DNA from: G963664115 sp965263045
GTDB taxonomy: Bacteria > Acidobacteriota > Terriglobia > 20CM-2-55-15
Direction of reading: 5' to 3'
Assembly: GCA_965263045.1 (NCBI GenBank)
Contig: CBDHGK010000041.1
Location: 2,418,001 to 2,482,000, forward strand
DNA: 64,000 bases
This document shows positions 28,256 through 35,995 of this stretch, piece after piece. Positions within the stretch are counted from its first letter, which is position 1. Every line of letters begins with the position of its first letter. The translations under genes and the position numbers were made by a program. The notes under the pieces are model-generated. The model did not search any database and had not been told where the DNA came from. It was given only the letters and a program-made list of their open reading frames with translations.

Positions 28256-28426
28256 CAGTTGGTTTCGTTCGGTTGTCGATCACGCCGAAGGCGCCGCGAC
28301 CTTTAAACCAAGCCACCATTATAGCAGGATGCCTACAGCAGGATGCGGTATGGCAGGATGAGGGCGGTGCCCCTCCGGGCATCGATGCCGGGGAGATATC
28401 CGGGATAGAGGAGTACGGGAGGCGGC

Positions 28427-29488
28427 TCAGGCCGTGATTATCCGATCAAATACATCCGCCACACAGCCAACAACTGAAATACCCTTGCGGTATTCCATGC
28501 GTGTAGGCCCGATAATCCCCAGAAATCCCGCAGTCCCGTCTCTCCGACCGTAAGACGATGTGATGAACGTCAAACCCTGCATGCACGGCGCACCGAGTTC
28601 GGACCCGATCATGATCTGGACACCCTCCTCCCGGTCGTTCGGCAGGCATTCGTTCAGTATCTTGACCAGACGATCTTTTTCCTCAAACAATCGGAACAGT
28701 TCTTCGATCCGCCGCATGTCCCGGAAGTCGACTTTCGACAGTATGTTTCCCGTGCCCTGGACATAGACGAACTCCGATGCAGTGCCTGCCTCGTCGAGGC
28801 TTTCACTCCAGGACTCAAGCAAGTGGGCCAGTAAGCGGTCATACAGCATGCGCTCTTCGAGCATCATCTGAACGAGTTCCTTTCGGATCTCGGGAAGCGT
28901 GCGGTCCGAGAAACGCTCGACCAAGTAGTTGCCTGCCCGTGTCAACTGCTCCTGGGTGAACGCACCCTTGACGCGGATCAACTTCTGCTGGACCAGCCCG
29001 GATTGCGCAACCAGAATGACGAGAATCTTTTCGTCGTCGAGGCGAACGAATTCGATATGCTGCATGACGCTGATCTCGATCGGAGGCGAGATGACGATCC
29101 CCACGTTGTGAGATATGTCCGACAGCAGATGGCATGCCGTCGACATCATGCTTTCGGGAGTGCTGGCCCCGGCAAGCGCCTGGTTGATGTAGTCTTCGGC
29201 CGAGCGCGTTGGCTTCGCGGCGTGACCCAGGCCCTCGACGTAGAACCGGTATCCAACCTCCGATGGCACGCGGCCGGCCGAAGTGTGGGGCTGGAGCAGG
29301 TACCCCGCTTCTTCCAGATCCGACATGATGTTACGGACCGTCGCTGGAGAAAGTCGCCGCTGCATCATCTTGGAAATGGTGCGCGAACCGATCGGCTCCC
29401 CCGAGCGGATATACTCGCTGACGATGAGCCGGAGAATCTCTTTCCCCCGTTCGTCGGGTTCGCCCCCGGTTTCCGTCGTATCCACCAT
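28427..29488 (-). CDS. hrcA: Heat-inducible transcription repressor HrcA
   Basis: A 353-residue repressor of class I heat-shock genes. The N-terminal winged helix (ILRLIVSEYIRSGEPIGSRTISK and LSPATVRNIMSDLEEAGYL, given here in part) is followed by the GAF-like and dimerisation domains, with the end motif PTRMEYRKGISVVGCVADV. The start ATG lies only about 8 bp from a strong -10 box, so its mRNA may be nearly leaderless. No CIRCE inverted repeat (TTAGCACTC-N9-GAGTGCTAA) is visible upstream, so autoregulation is not supported by the sequence. Confidence 0.93.
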   Translation of the reverse strand: MVDTTETGGEPDERGKEILRLIVSEYIRSGEPIGSRTISKMMQRRLSPATVRNIMSDLEEAGYLLQPHTSAGRVPSEVGYRFYVEGLGHAAKPTRSAEDYINQALAGASTPESMMSTACHLLSDISHNVGIVISPPIEISVMQHIEFVRLDDEKILVILVAQSGLVQQKLIRVKGAFTQEQLTRAGNYLVERFSDRTLPEIRKELVQMMLEERMLYDRLLAHLLESWSESLDEAGTASEFVYVQGTGNILSKVDFRDMRRIEELFRLFEEKDRLVKILNECLPNDREEGVQIMIGSELGAPCMQGLTFITSSYGRRDGTAGFLGIIGPTRMEYRKGISVVGCVADVFDRIITA

Positions 29489-29495
29489 AGTTGAA

Positions 29496-29524
29496 CCTAT
29501 AACACCCGGTTGTCAGTGTGTCAA
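29496..29524 (-). promoter_or_regulatory. Sigma-70 type promoter of hrcA
   Basis: On the - strand, TTGACA (29524-29519) and TATAGG (29501-29496) are separated by exactly 17 bp. The predicted transcription start falls at about 29489, directly at the hrcA ATG (29488), implying a leaderless or very short leader. Confidence 0.6.
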
Positions 29525-29723
29525 CGCAGCCGGATTACCGTCACGGGTGGACCGCTGAAAGCGATCGCAACCGTCTCCTGCAGGTGATCTCCATGAGGGT
29601 ACGACATCAGGCGCAACTTCTATTGGGTGCCCACAGACCGCGCATGGAGTCGATCTGAGCCTATTACCGGGACATCGGACCCGGGGTGCTCTTCGCCCTA
29701 CATTGCCGTTTGTTGCCACGGGG

Positions 29724-30497
29724 CTAACCGGCTGCGCGGACTCCTGTTGCGTCTCGATGCGCGAAGCGGGTTTCGAAATAGTCACCGAACGCCTGAACGA
29801 AAACCGAAGTCATGTCCTCGATACCGGGGCATGCGTCCAAACATTCTGCAATTCCCAGCATCCCCCGCTCCAGGGCCGCAGGATCTTCAAACCGGGTGGC
29901 CCGCGCCAGCAGGTTGCGGTCACACGTAAGCGGCATCGAACCATGCTGCAGGAAGCCCCGCCGGAGTCGCCGTTGGGCGCTGCCCGCGATCTTCCGGCCG
30001 TTAATCATCAACTCATATCGCGAAGGTGAGACAAAACAGGGGTCGTCGAAGTCTGTATTCTCACTCCTCCGTCCGCCATTTCTCCGGACAGTATCGGGTG
30101 AAAGCACCGGATCGAGCCCCAACCGGCGATACCCGAGCGACAAGGCCTCAGAAATGCGGCGATAGGTTTGATAAATGGATCCACCGTCGAACTGCTTCGG
30201 ATCGTTGGACGCGATCGCGTAGGTGAGTTCGTCATCGTGGAGCACCGCGCGGCCACCGGTCGGACGGTGAACGACGCTGAGGCCCTTTGAATCGCAAAAT
30301 CCGACGTCGACAGCCTTTTCCAGATTCTGATTGCGGCCCAGCGAGATCGTGGGCCGGGCCCAGGAGTAAAAACGTAAGATCGTCATCGGTGAATCGCTCC
30401 GGTCAACCGCTGAGAGAAGAGCGCCATCGACGAACATATTCGTCTCGCCGTCTAAAGCCGGGTCCAGCACCAAGTTCCATCGGCCCTTTTCAAACAC
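29724..30497 (-). CDS. Lipoate/octanoate transferase (LipM/LplA family)
   Basis: A 257-residue biotin/lipoate ligase-fold protein using a GTG at 30497, near which family similarity begins (GRWNLVLD, DGETNMFVDGALL); the frame is open further to a TTG at 30590. Motifs are HRPTGGRAVLHDDELTYA (shown as RPTGGRAVLHDDELTY), DDPCFVSPSRYELMINGRKIAGSAQRR (shown as PCFVSPSRYEL and GRKIAGSAQRR). The Cys in PCF matches the catalytic Cys of LipM octanoyltransferases, so transfer of octanoate from acyl carrier protein is more likely than ATP-dependent ligation. No other lipoate gene is adjacent. The 200 bp to hrcA hold nothing apart from its promoter. Confidence 0.82.
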   Translation of the reverse strand: MFEKGRWNLVLDPALDGETNMFVDGALLSAVDRSDSPMTILRFYSWARPTISLGRNQNLEKAVDVGFCDSKGLSVVHRPTGGRAVLHDDELTYAIASNDPKQFDGGSIYQTYRRISEALSLGYRRLGLDPVLSPDTVRRNGGRRSENTDFDDPCFVSPSRYELMINGRKIAGSAQRRLRRGFLQHGSMPLTCDRNLLARATRFEDPAALERGMLGIAECLDACPGIEDMTSVFVQAFGDYFETRFAHRDATGVRAAG

Positions 30498-30613
30498 ACG
30501 AACCCCCAACCCAGAATCAGGAATCCACTGCCAATGCTCGAGGACGCCGGTACATGTCCTCAATGTTCTGATCCATGACCCAAGCACCAAAAGTTGAACT
30601 CAAAGCCAAGCAC

Positions 30614-30639
30614 GAAGGGGCGCCATAGGGCGCCCCTTC
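30614..30639 (-). terminator. Hairpin after the HtrA gene
   Basis: GAAGGGGCGCC (30614-30624) pairs perfectly with GGCGCCCCTTC (30629-30639), an 11-bp stem with a 4-nt loop. It lies 25 bp past the HtrA stop codon on the - strand and upstream of the lipoate-transferase gene. The T content after it is modest (GTGCTTGGCTTTG). Confidence 0.6.
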
Positions 30640-30663
30640 TTCGATCGTGTCGGCGATTCAGAT

Positions 30664-32157
30664 TTATGGCACCGTCATCGGCAGAAACTGATTGACGAAA
30701 TCATTCGTCTGAGGATTTCGAATCAGGACCATGAAGGCGATGGTCGTCCCTGAATCCAGGCCCCGCACTGCACCGGTAAAATCAGAAACGCTCGCGATTT
30801 CGAGGTTCTGGCGTCCCGCAACAATCCGGGAAATGATCATGCCACGCGCCAGACCCGCTTCGTCGGCCTCGCTGTCGGGTTCGACCGAGTCGATCATCAC
30901 ACCCCGCAAGTTCCGGCCACCCGGCAGGGATCGTACCTGCGGGGTGATGTCCTGCACGCGAATTCCCAGCCCGGTTTCACCGTCCTCACTCTCGGCTGGA
31001 GGTCGCACCGCGGCCGTCTGATCCCCGAACAGCACCTCGCGATCCGCGATGGTGACATTCAGCGTGAGCTGCTCTCCGGAGCGATAGACCGCAATCGGTA
31101 CCGTTTCACCGACTTGCTGCATCGCGACGACCTGCAGCAGTGTCTCGCCATCGGTGACGGGTTCGCCCGCGATCTCTGTAATGACATCGCTCGGCTGGAA
31201 CCCGGCATCCTCAGCAGGACCGCCTGGATACACACTTTCAACCACAACTCCATGGTCCAGTCCGAAAGCACGTATTAAAGCCGGATCCGGATTGCCATTA
31301 TACGTAATGCCGATCGATCCTCGCGTCACGCGCCCACCTGTGACGATCTGGTTATAGACGTCGATCGCGACATTCGACGGCAACGCAAAGCCCAAACCAG
31401 CAAACTGTTGCGTGTTGGAAATGATCGCGGTATTCACGCCGATCACCTCTCCCAGCATGTTGACGAGCGGTCCCCCACTGTTTCCAGGGTTAATCGCCGC
31501 ATCGGTCTGGATGAACCGCTGAAACTGTCGACTACCGGGAACGTCCCGCCCTTTCGCGCTGATGATACCTGCAGTCAGCGTCTGCTCGAATCCGAACGGA
31601 CTGCCCAGCGCCAGGACCCAGTCCCCGGCGTTGACGGAATCGGAATTGCCCATCATCGCAACCGGCAGCTCACGCCCAACGTCTATCTTCACGACGGCCA
31701 GGTCGGTCTCCTCATCCACGCCGATCACGGTACCTTCGTATTCGGCATCGTCATCGAGCCGGACCGTGATGGCGTCGGCCCCCTCGATCACATGGTTGTT
31801 GGTGAGAATGTAACCGGCCGCATCGACAATGAAACCGGACCCGAGACTCCGGACGGGTCGGTTCTCCTCAGGCTGAGGCGTCTGATCGCCGAAGAAATCG
31901 AAAAAGTCCCGGAATTGATCGGGCACTGCCCCGCCCCGTCTTTCACGAGTCGACTCCACGTCGATGTTAACTACAGCGGGCCCGACCTGATTCGCGACAC
32001 TGGCAAATCCAGTCGACAGTTCTACAGGATCGGGGACAGTGAGTAAGTTGGGCTGCTGAGTGGCCGTCACCCGTTCCGATACGATTGTCCCGATCGCGAT
32101 TCCCATGGCCAGGGTAATCACGATGAAGCCGGAGTAGAGGATGCGTCGTCTTTCCAT
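30664..32157 (-). CDS. Periplasmic serine protease of the HtrA/Deg (S1C) family
   Basis: A 497-residue protease with an N-terminal membrane anchor or signal (residues 8-25) and a trypsin-like domain holding His122 (LTNNHVIEGAD), Asp152 (EETDLAVVKI) and Ser227 (GNSGGPLVN). Two PDZ domains follow (about 275-375 and 395-490). The full Deg architecture suggests periplasmic protein quality control. It has its own promoter-like -10 upstream and a hairpin downstream. Confidence 0.93.
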   Translation of the reverse strand: MERRRILYSGFIVITLAMGIAIGTIVSERVTATQQPNLLTVPDPVELSTGFASVANQVGPAVVNIDVESTRERRGGAVPDQFRDFFDFFGDQTPQPEENRPVRSLGSGFIVDAAGYILTNNHVIEGADAITVRLDDDAEYEGTVIGVDEETDLAVVKIDVGRELPVAMMGNSDSVNAGDWVLALGSPFGFEQTLTAGIISAKGRDVPGSRQFQRFIQTDAAINPGNSGGPLVNMLGEVIGVNTAIISNTQQFAGLGFALPSNVAIDVYNQIVTGGRVTRGSIGITYNGNPDPALIRAFGLDHGVVVESVYPGGPAEDAGFQPSDVITEIAGEPVTDGETLLQVVAMQQVGETVPIAVYRSGEQLTLNVTIADREVLFGDQTAAVRPPAESEDGETGLGIRVQDITPQVRSLPGGRNLRGVMIDSVEPDSEADEAGLARGMIISRIVAGRQNLEIASVSDFTGAVRGLDSGTTIAFMVLIRNPQTNDFVNQFLPMTVP

Positions 32158-32197
32158 GGGTCAACCTTCCCGTGTAATTAAGTTGTTTGGTTCGGCG

Positions 32198-32203
32198 ATT
32201 ATA
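32198..32203 (-). promoter_or_regulatory. -10 box of the HtrA gene
   Basis: TATAAT reads on the - strand at 32203-32198, 41 bp from the start codon. The -35 region at 17 bp spacing (TTCGCC) is weak. The Shine-Dalgarno GGAAGG precedes the ATG. Confidence 0.45.
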
Positions 32204-32308
32204 GCTCACCCGGAGCCGTCGGCGAAGCCAGCCGCCGGTTTAAGCCGGAAAGCTGCCTACGAAAACTCAACTATTCATTGGACGGATATAATTGGAAATC
32301 GTCTATGC

Positions 32309-33508
32309 TCATCGTAACTTCGCGCTCACGCTCCGTCCGGCAATGCCTTTCGCAGTCTTCAGACGTTCTTCCGCCAGAGCCAGGGTTTCCTCGCTCTTGC
32401 AGAACGTGAAACGGATCAGATTCTTTCCGGCAGCGGCATCCCGAAAGAAACTGCTTCCCGGAACGGCGGCAACGCCCACTTCGGTAACCAGGAACCGGCA
32501 GAACTCAACGTCGTCGGGGTAATGCCAGCCGGATATGTCGCTCATTATGTAGTACGCGCCGTCCGGCACGATCGGGTCGAAGCCGGCCGCCCCGAGAATC
32601 TGGATCAACCGGTCCCGACGCCACTGATAATCGGCCACCAGTTCGTCGTAGTAGGTTACCGGCAGACCCATTGCAACGACGCCGGCTTCCTGTAGCGGCG
32701 CCGCGGCACCCACGCTGATGAAGTCATGCATCTTTCGGATGGCGTCTGCAATGGGCCCGGGGGCAATCGAATACCCGACGCGCCATCCCGTCACGCTGTA
32801 GGTCTTCGACATGCTGCCGATCACCACTGTCCGCTCGCGCATCCCGTCGATCGTAATCATCGAAACGTGACGGGTGCCGTCGTAGACAATATGTTCATAT
32901 ATCTCGTCGGTAACGGCCAACACGTCCCACTTCTGGCAGAGGCGGCCAATACACTCGAGTTCTTCGGTGGAGAAAACTTTTCCAGTCGGGTTGTTCGGCG
33001 TATTGATAATGATGGCTTTGGTCCGTTCGTTGAACGCGGCGGCCAACTCCGCCTCGTCAAAGCTCCATGCCGGGTAGTGGAGACCGACGTAACGTGGAGT
33101 CGCTCCTGAAATCACGGCATCCGGCCCATAGTTCTCGTAGAAGGGTTCGAAAACGATCACTTCGTCACCGGGATTGATGACGGCCATCAGAACGTCCATC
33201 ATGGCTTCGGTCGCGCCGCAGGCGACGGTGATCTCGGTCTCCGGGTCCACGTCAATTCCCAAGAAACGCTTTGTCTTTACCGCCAGGGCGTCTCTGAAGT
33301 TTTTTGCACCCCATGTAATCGCGTACTGGTTGACGTCCGCGAATATCGCGGCTGCGGCTGCGGTCTTGAGGACTTCGGGAGCAGGAAAGTCTGGATAGCC
33401 CTGGGAGAGGTTGACTGCGCCGTGCTTGATCGCGAGCCGGGTCATCTCCCGGATCACGGACTCGGTAAACCGGCCGGCTTTCCGTGAAATGGGTTTCCTG
33501 AACATCAA
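32309..33508 (-). CDS. Pyridoxal-phosphate aminotransferase, class I/II
   Basis: A 399-residue fold-type I aminotransferase. The cofactor Lys235 is in GSMSKTYSVTGWRVGY; NTPNNPTG (169-176), Asp201 in VTDEIYEHIVYDG and a C-terminal FRF-type arginine (LIRFTFC) complete the active site. The overall pattern is closest to kynurenine/glutamine/methionine aminotransferases (YbdL/KAT type) rather than AspC, but the amino donor cannot be fixed. It stands alone between HtrA and the coiled-coil gene. Confidence 0.87.
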   Translation of the reverse strand: MMFRKPISRKAGRFTESVIREMTRLAIKHGAVNLSQGYPDFPAPEVLKTAAAAAIFADVNQYAITWGAKNFRDALAVKTKRFLGIDVDPETEITVACGATEAMMDVLMAVINPGDEVIVFEPFYENYGPDAVISGATPRYVGLHYPAWSFDEAELAAAFNERTKAIIINTPNNPTGKVFSTEELECIGRLCQKWDVLAVTDEIYEHIVYDGTRHVSMITIDGMRERTVVIGSMSKTYSVTGWRVGYSIAPGPIADAIRKMHDFISVGAAAPLQEAGVVAMGLPVTYYDELVADYQWRRDRLIQILGAAGFDPIVPDGAYYIMSDISGWHYPDDVEFCRFLVTEVGVAAVPGSSFFRDAAAGKNLIRFTFCKSEETLALAEERLKTAKGIAGRSVSAKLR

Positions 33509-33632
33509 ACTCGAGGCGGGGTAGATTTCGACCCCGTCATTGCCAGCGCTTCAAACAGGACGGTAACCGATTCTGGCAAGGCCGTGTATTGCATTGTTCC
33601 ACGGTTTCGGACGCGGGCCGAGATGGGTCCAG

Positions 33633-33660
33633 CAGCCCGTGGCATATGTCCCAAGGGCTG
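33633..33660. repeat. Short inverted repeat resembling the ends of the MITE-like element
   Basis: CAGCCCGTGGCA at one side and CCAAGGGCTG at the other form an imperfect hairpin. The left arm matches the terminal repeat of the elements at 11445 and 23506 over about 11 bp. It lies 12 bp past the stop codon of the coiled-coil gene, so it could be an internally deleted copy or a terminator hairpin. Confidence 0.4.
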
Positions 33661-33672
33661 GTAGAACGGCTG

Positions 33673-35001
33673 TTACCGGCCACCGGTACCCGGGTAGCCC
33701 TGACCCAGTTTCTCGGGATCGTTGTCGGCCAGTATCTTGACCAGTTCTTCGTAGAAGTAGTCGGGGTCGGCCTCCTGGACTTGTCTCCGATAGGTCTCAC
33801 GACCGTCGTCGATCTCACGTTGCAGGCGGGAATAGAGATCGGAATGGGTACGGCCTTCGAGAACCTGTTTCTCGTATCCCAGTTTGATCTCGGACACGAG
33901 CATCCGGGCCAGGCGGCGCGCGTCCGCACCAACATCAGGATCGTCGCTCCCGTCTGGACCGGGCTGTACCACAGCGCGTTCGACAGTGCGTTCCACTGCA
34001 CGTTCCACGACGTCGGGCTCAGACACCCCACCCCGGCCAAAGAAACGGATTCGAAGCCCGAAGTTCTCGATGGCCCGCTTCAGAGCATCGGTGGTCGTGC
34101 CAAATGCGTCCGGGTCAGTCAGCCCCGTGGCGCAGACAGCCGCGATCGTCTTGGACTGAACAACAATCGGTGCGAAAAACCAATCCGGATCGCGAGTGAC
34201 CTCGGAAACCATGTCTGGAAATGCCGTTTCACCCACTGCGTGCCACAGGGCAAGCCCGTCGGGCTTGTTCAGGTAAACGGCCACACCGTCGGAGAAGTGC
34301 TCCGCTGCGGCCAGGAAGCTCTTTAGAATTTCGGTCTGGGACGCGGCGTCTCCAACACGTCGGTGGAAGTCCGCCACCAGACGCCAACGGTTCGCTTCGG
34401 CCGTCAAGTCGAGTTTCTCCTGCTTCCATCGCTCCAGCGTATCGGCCGCATCCTTCTGAAGCGTTCGCCGCAATCCATCAAGTTCGCCGGCCAACTGTTC
34501 TTTGAATCGGGCCTCGAGTTCAGCCACGACTTCGCCGCGCACCGTCTGCCCTGTTTCTTCACGGATCCGGCGATCGTCATCGGTGGCGCGGGCACGGAAC
34601 TCGGCTTCCTTGTCCAGCACCGCCTTCTTCTGGCGTATGTTGGCTTCCGCTTCCATCTGCGCCACTTTCTCACGCACACGGCCTTCTTCTTCAGTGGCCC
34701 GTGCTCGAAACTCGGCTTCCTTGTCCAGCAGCGCTTTCTTCAGCCGCACGGTGCCTTCCGCTTCCATCTGTGCCGTCTTCTCACGCAGCCGATCGTCTTC
34801 TTCAGCGGTGCGCGCGCGAAATTCGGCTTCCTTGTCCAGCAGCGCTTTCTTGAGACCGACGTTGGCCTCCGCCTCTAAAGTGGCGCGAAACTCTTCGAGC
34901 ATGCGATCGAGTGCCGTTGACAGCTCGGGTGTCACCGCCTCGATCAAACGATCAACGTACAATTTGCCCTTGGCCGGGTCTTGGGGAACCTTGGCAGACA
35001 C
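33673..35001 (-). CDS. Coiled-coil protein with 37-residue repeats and GAF-like domain
   Basis: A 442-residue protein I cannot assign to a named family. Residues 43-150 hold three tandem 37-residue repeats (111 bp period) around KKALLDKEAEFRAR at 51, 88 and 125, predicted to be a continuous charged coiled coil. The helix continues to about residue 205. Residues 205-320 look like a GAF-type sensor fold (RWRLVADFHRRVGDAASQ, then LAAAEHFSDGVAVYL). A C-terminal helical region ends EELVKILADNDPEKLG. No membrane segment or catalytic motif is seen. It is divergent from ssrA. A cytoplasmic scaffold or sensor is only a guess. Confidence 0.7.
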   Translation of the reverse strand: MSAKVPQDPAKGKLYVDRLIEAVTPELSTALDRMLEEFRATLEAEANVGLKKALLDKEAEFRARTAEEDDRLREKTAQMEAEGTVRLKKALLDKEAEFRARATEEEGRVREKVAQMEAEANIRQKKAVLDKEAEFRARATDDDRRIREETGQTVRGEVVAELEARFKEQLAGELDGLRRTLQKDAADTLERWKQEKLDLTAEANRWRLVADFHRRVGDAASQTEILKSFLAAAEHFSDGVAVYLNKPDGLALWHAVGETAFPDMVSEVTRDPDWFFAPIVVQSKTIAAVCATGLTDPDAFGTTTDALKRAIENFGLRIRFFGRGGVSEPDVVERAVERTVERAVVQPGPDGSDDPDVGADARRLARMLVSEIKLGYEKQVLEGRTHSDLYSRLQREIDDGRETYRRQVQEADPDYFYEELVKILADNDPEKLGQGYPGTGGR

Positions 35002-35143
35002 GCTTGAACTTACCTCCGCAGAAAGTCCAGATTATAGCATACGGACCTGTAAGACCCTTGCTGGTAACAACTTAAAAAGGAATCCGATCATCGCTCAAAA
35101 AATGGAGACACGGTTCATGCCGCATTTCTTCGTGACAAACCTA

Positions 35144-35149
35144 TATAAT
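35144..35149 (+). promoter_or_regulatory. -10 box of ssrA
   Basis: TATAAT lies 14 bp before the mature tmRNA 5' end, consistent with transcription starting near 35156 and RNase P trimming. No good -35 box is visible. Confidence 0.5.
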
Positions 35150-35162
35150 TGGACAGACCTGC

Positions 35163-35514
35163 GGGGGCGCACCGGTTTCGACGGAGGCGCAGATGCAGGA
35201 GATGCATGCCGAGGCCCATGTACCTCGTTAAAACGTGGAAAACAATCAACTGCTGACAATCAGTTAGCATTGGCTGCTTAATACCCAGCCACGTCCTTGA
35301 TTAATTCGCCTGTAGGTTGATTAAAGGGCGTCACTTTTTGCAGGATAGCCTGTCGCAGCTGGCCCGGCGGCGGCGGGTGAAACTCAAGGGGCTGGTGTTC
35401 CGACCGGGTTGCAGGGGCCTTCGGGCCGGGACACGAGACAAATAGGAACCTGACAAGCATGTAGACTCTTCTGTTGATCGTTTTCGGACGCGGGTTCGAT
35501 TCCCGCCGCCTCCA
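35163..35514 (+). ncRNA. ssrA: Transfer-messenger RNA (tmRNA)
   Basis: The 5' end GGGGGCG (35163-35169) pairs with CGCCTCC (35507-35513) as the tRNA-like acceptor stem. The hallmark 5' sequence GCACCGGTTTCGACGGAGGC-like follows, and GGGTTCGATTCCC forms the T arm. CCA is not encoded. The tag frame starts at GGA 35237 and ends at TAA 35279-35281, encoding GKQSTADNQLALAA, whose ALAA end is the usual protease signal. tmRNA rescues stalled ribosomes. The 3' end marks the start of a region rich in mobile elements. Confidence 0.95.
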
Positions 35515-35995
35515 CTAAAATTGGATTCCAAGGGCTTCCAGAGTCAATGATTGGCTAACGAAGCAAATCGAAGCCAGTCGCAAGGTTCCACGTCAACAGG
35601 CAAGGGCGCGGCAGTCCTGGATACCGACCTGACCCGCCAGCAACTCGCCCATTTGCTAAAGCAGCAATACGAGCGGTGGTGGAACATCGACATCAAACGG
35701 TTCCGGAGCAAACAACAATTCCTCGGAGACGCTGGCCGGTATGCCCGCCGTCCCCCGATCGCCCAGCATCGGTTTCGGGAAATCGATCGTCAGGAAGTCC
35801 GATTTCTGACGAAGGACACCCGGACCAAACGGACGGTGATCACCCGGTACACCACTTCCGAGTTCCTTGCCACTCTGGCCGATCACTTTCCCGACCATAA
35901 CCGGCACAACATCCGGTACTTCGGCCCGCTTTCCCCGCGCGTCAAAGGCCGGACTCACGACGCAGTCTTCGCACTCCTGGGTCAGGAACGGCTAG

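Noticed and set aside
29489..29560. CIRCE operator upstream of hrcA
   Set aside because: No inverted repeat resembling the CIRCE consensus was found.
34673..34890. Tandem DNA repeats of 111 bp as a possible CRISPR or VNTR
   Set aside because: They encode an in-frame 37-residue coiled-coil repeat.
35494..35520. Direct repeat of the ssrA 3' end as an att site
   Set aside because: I looked for a second copy in the accessory region and did not find one; a computed search is needed to be certain.
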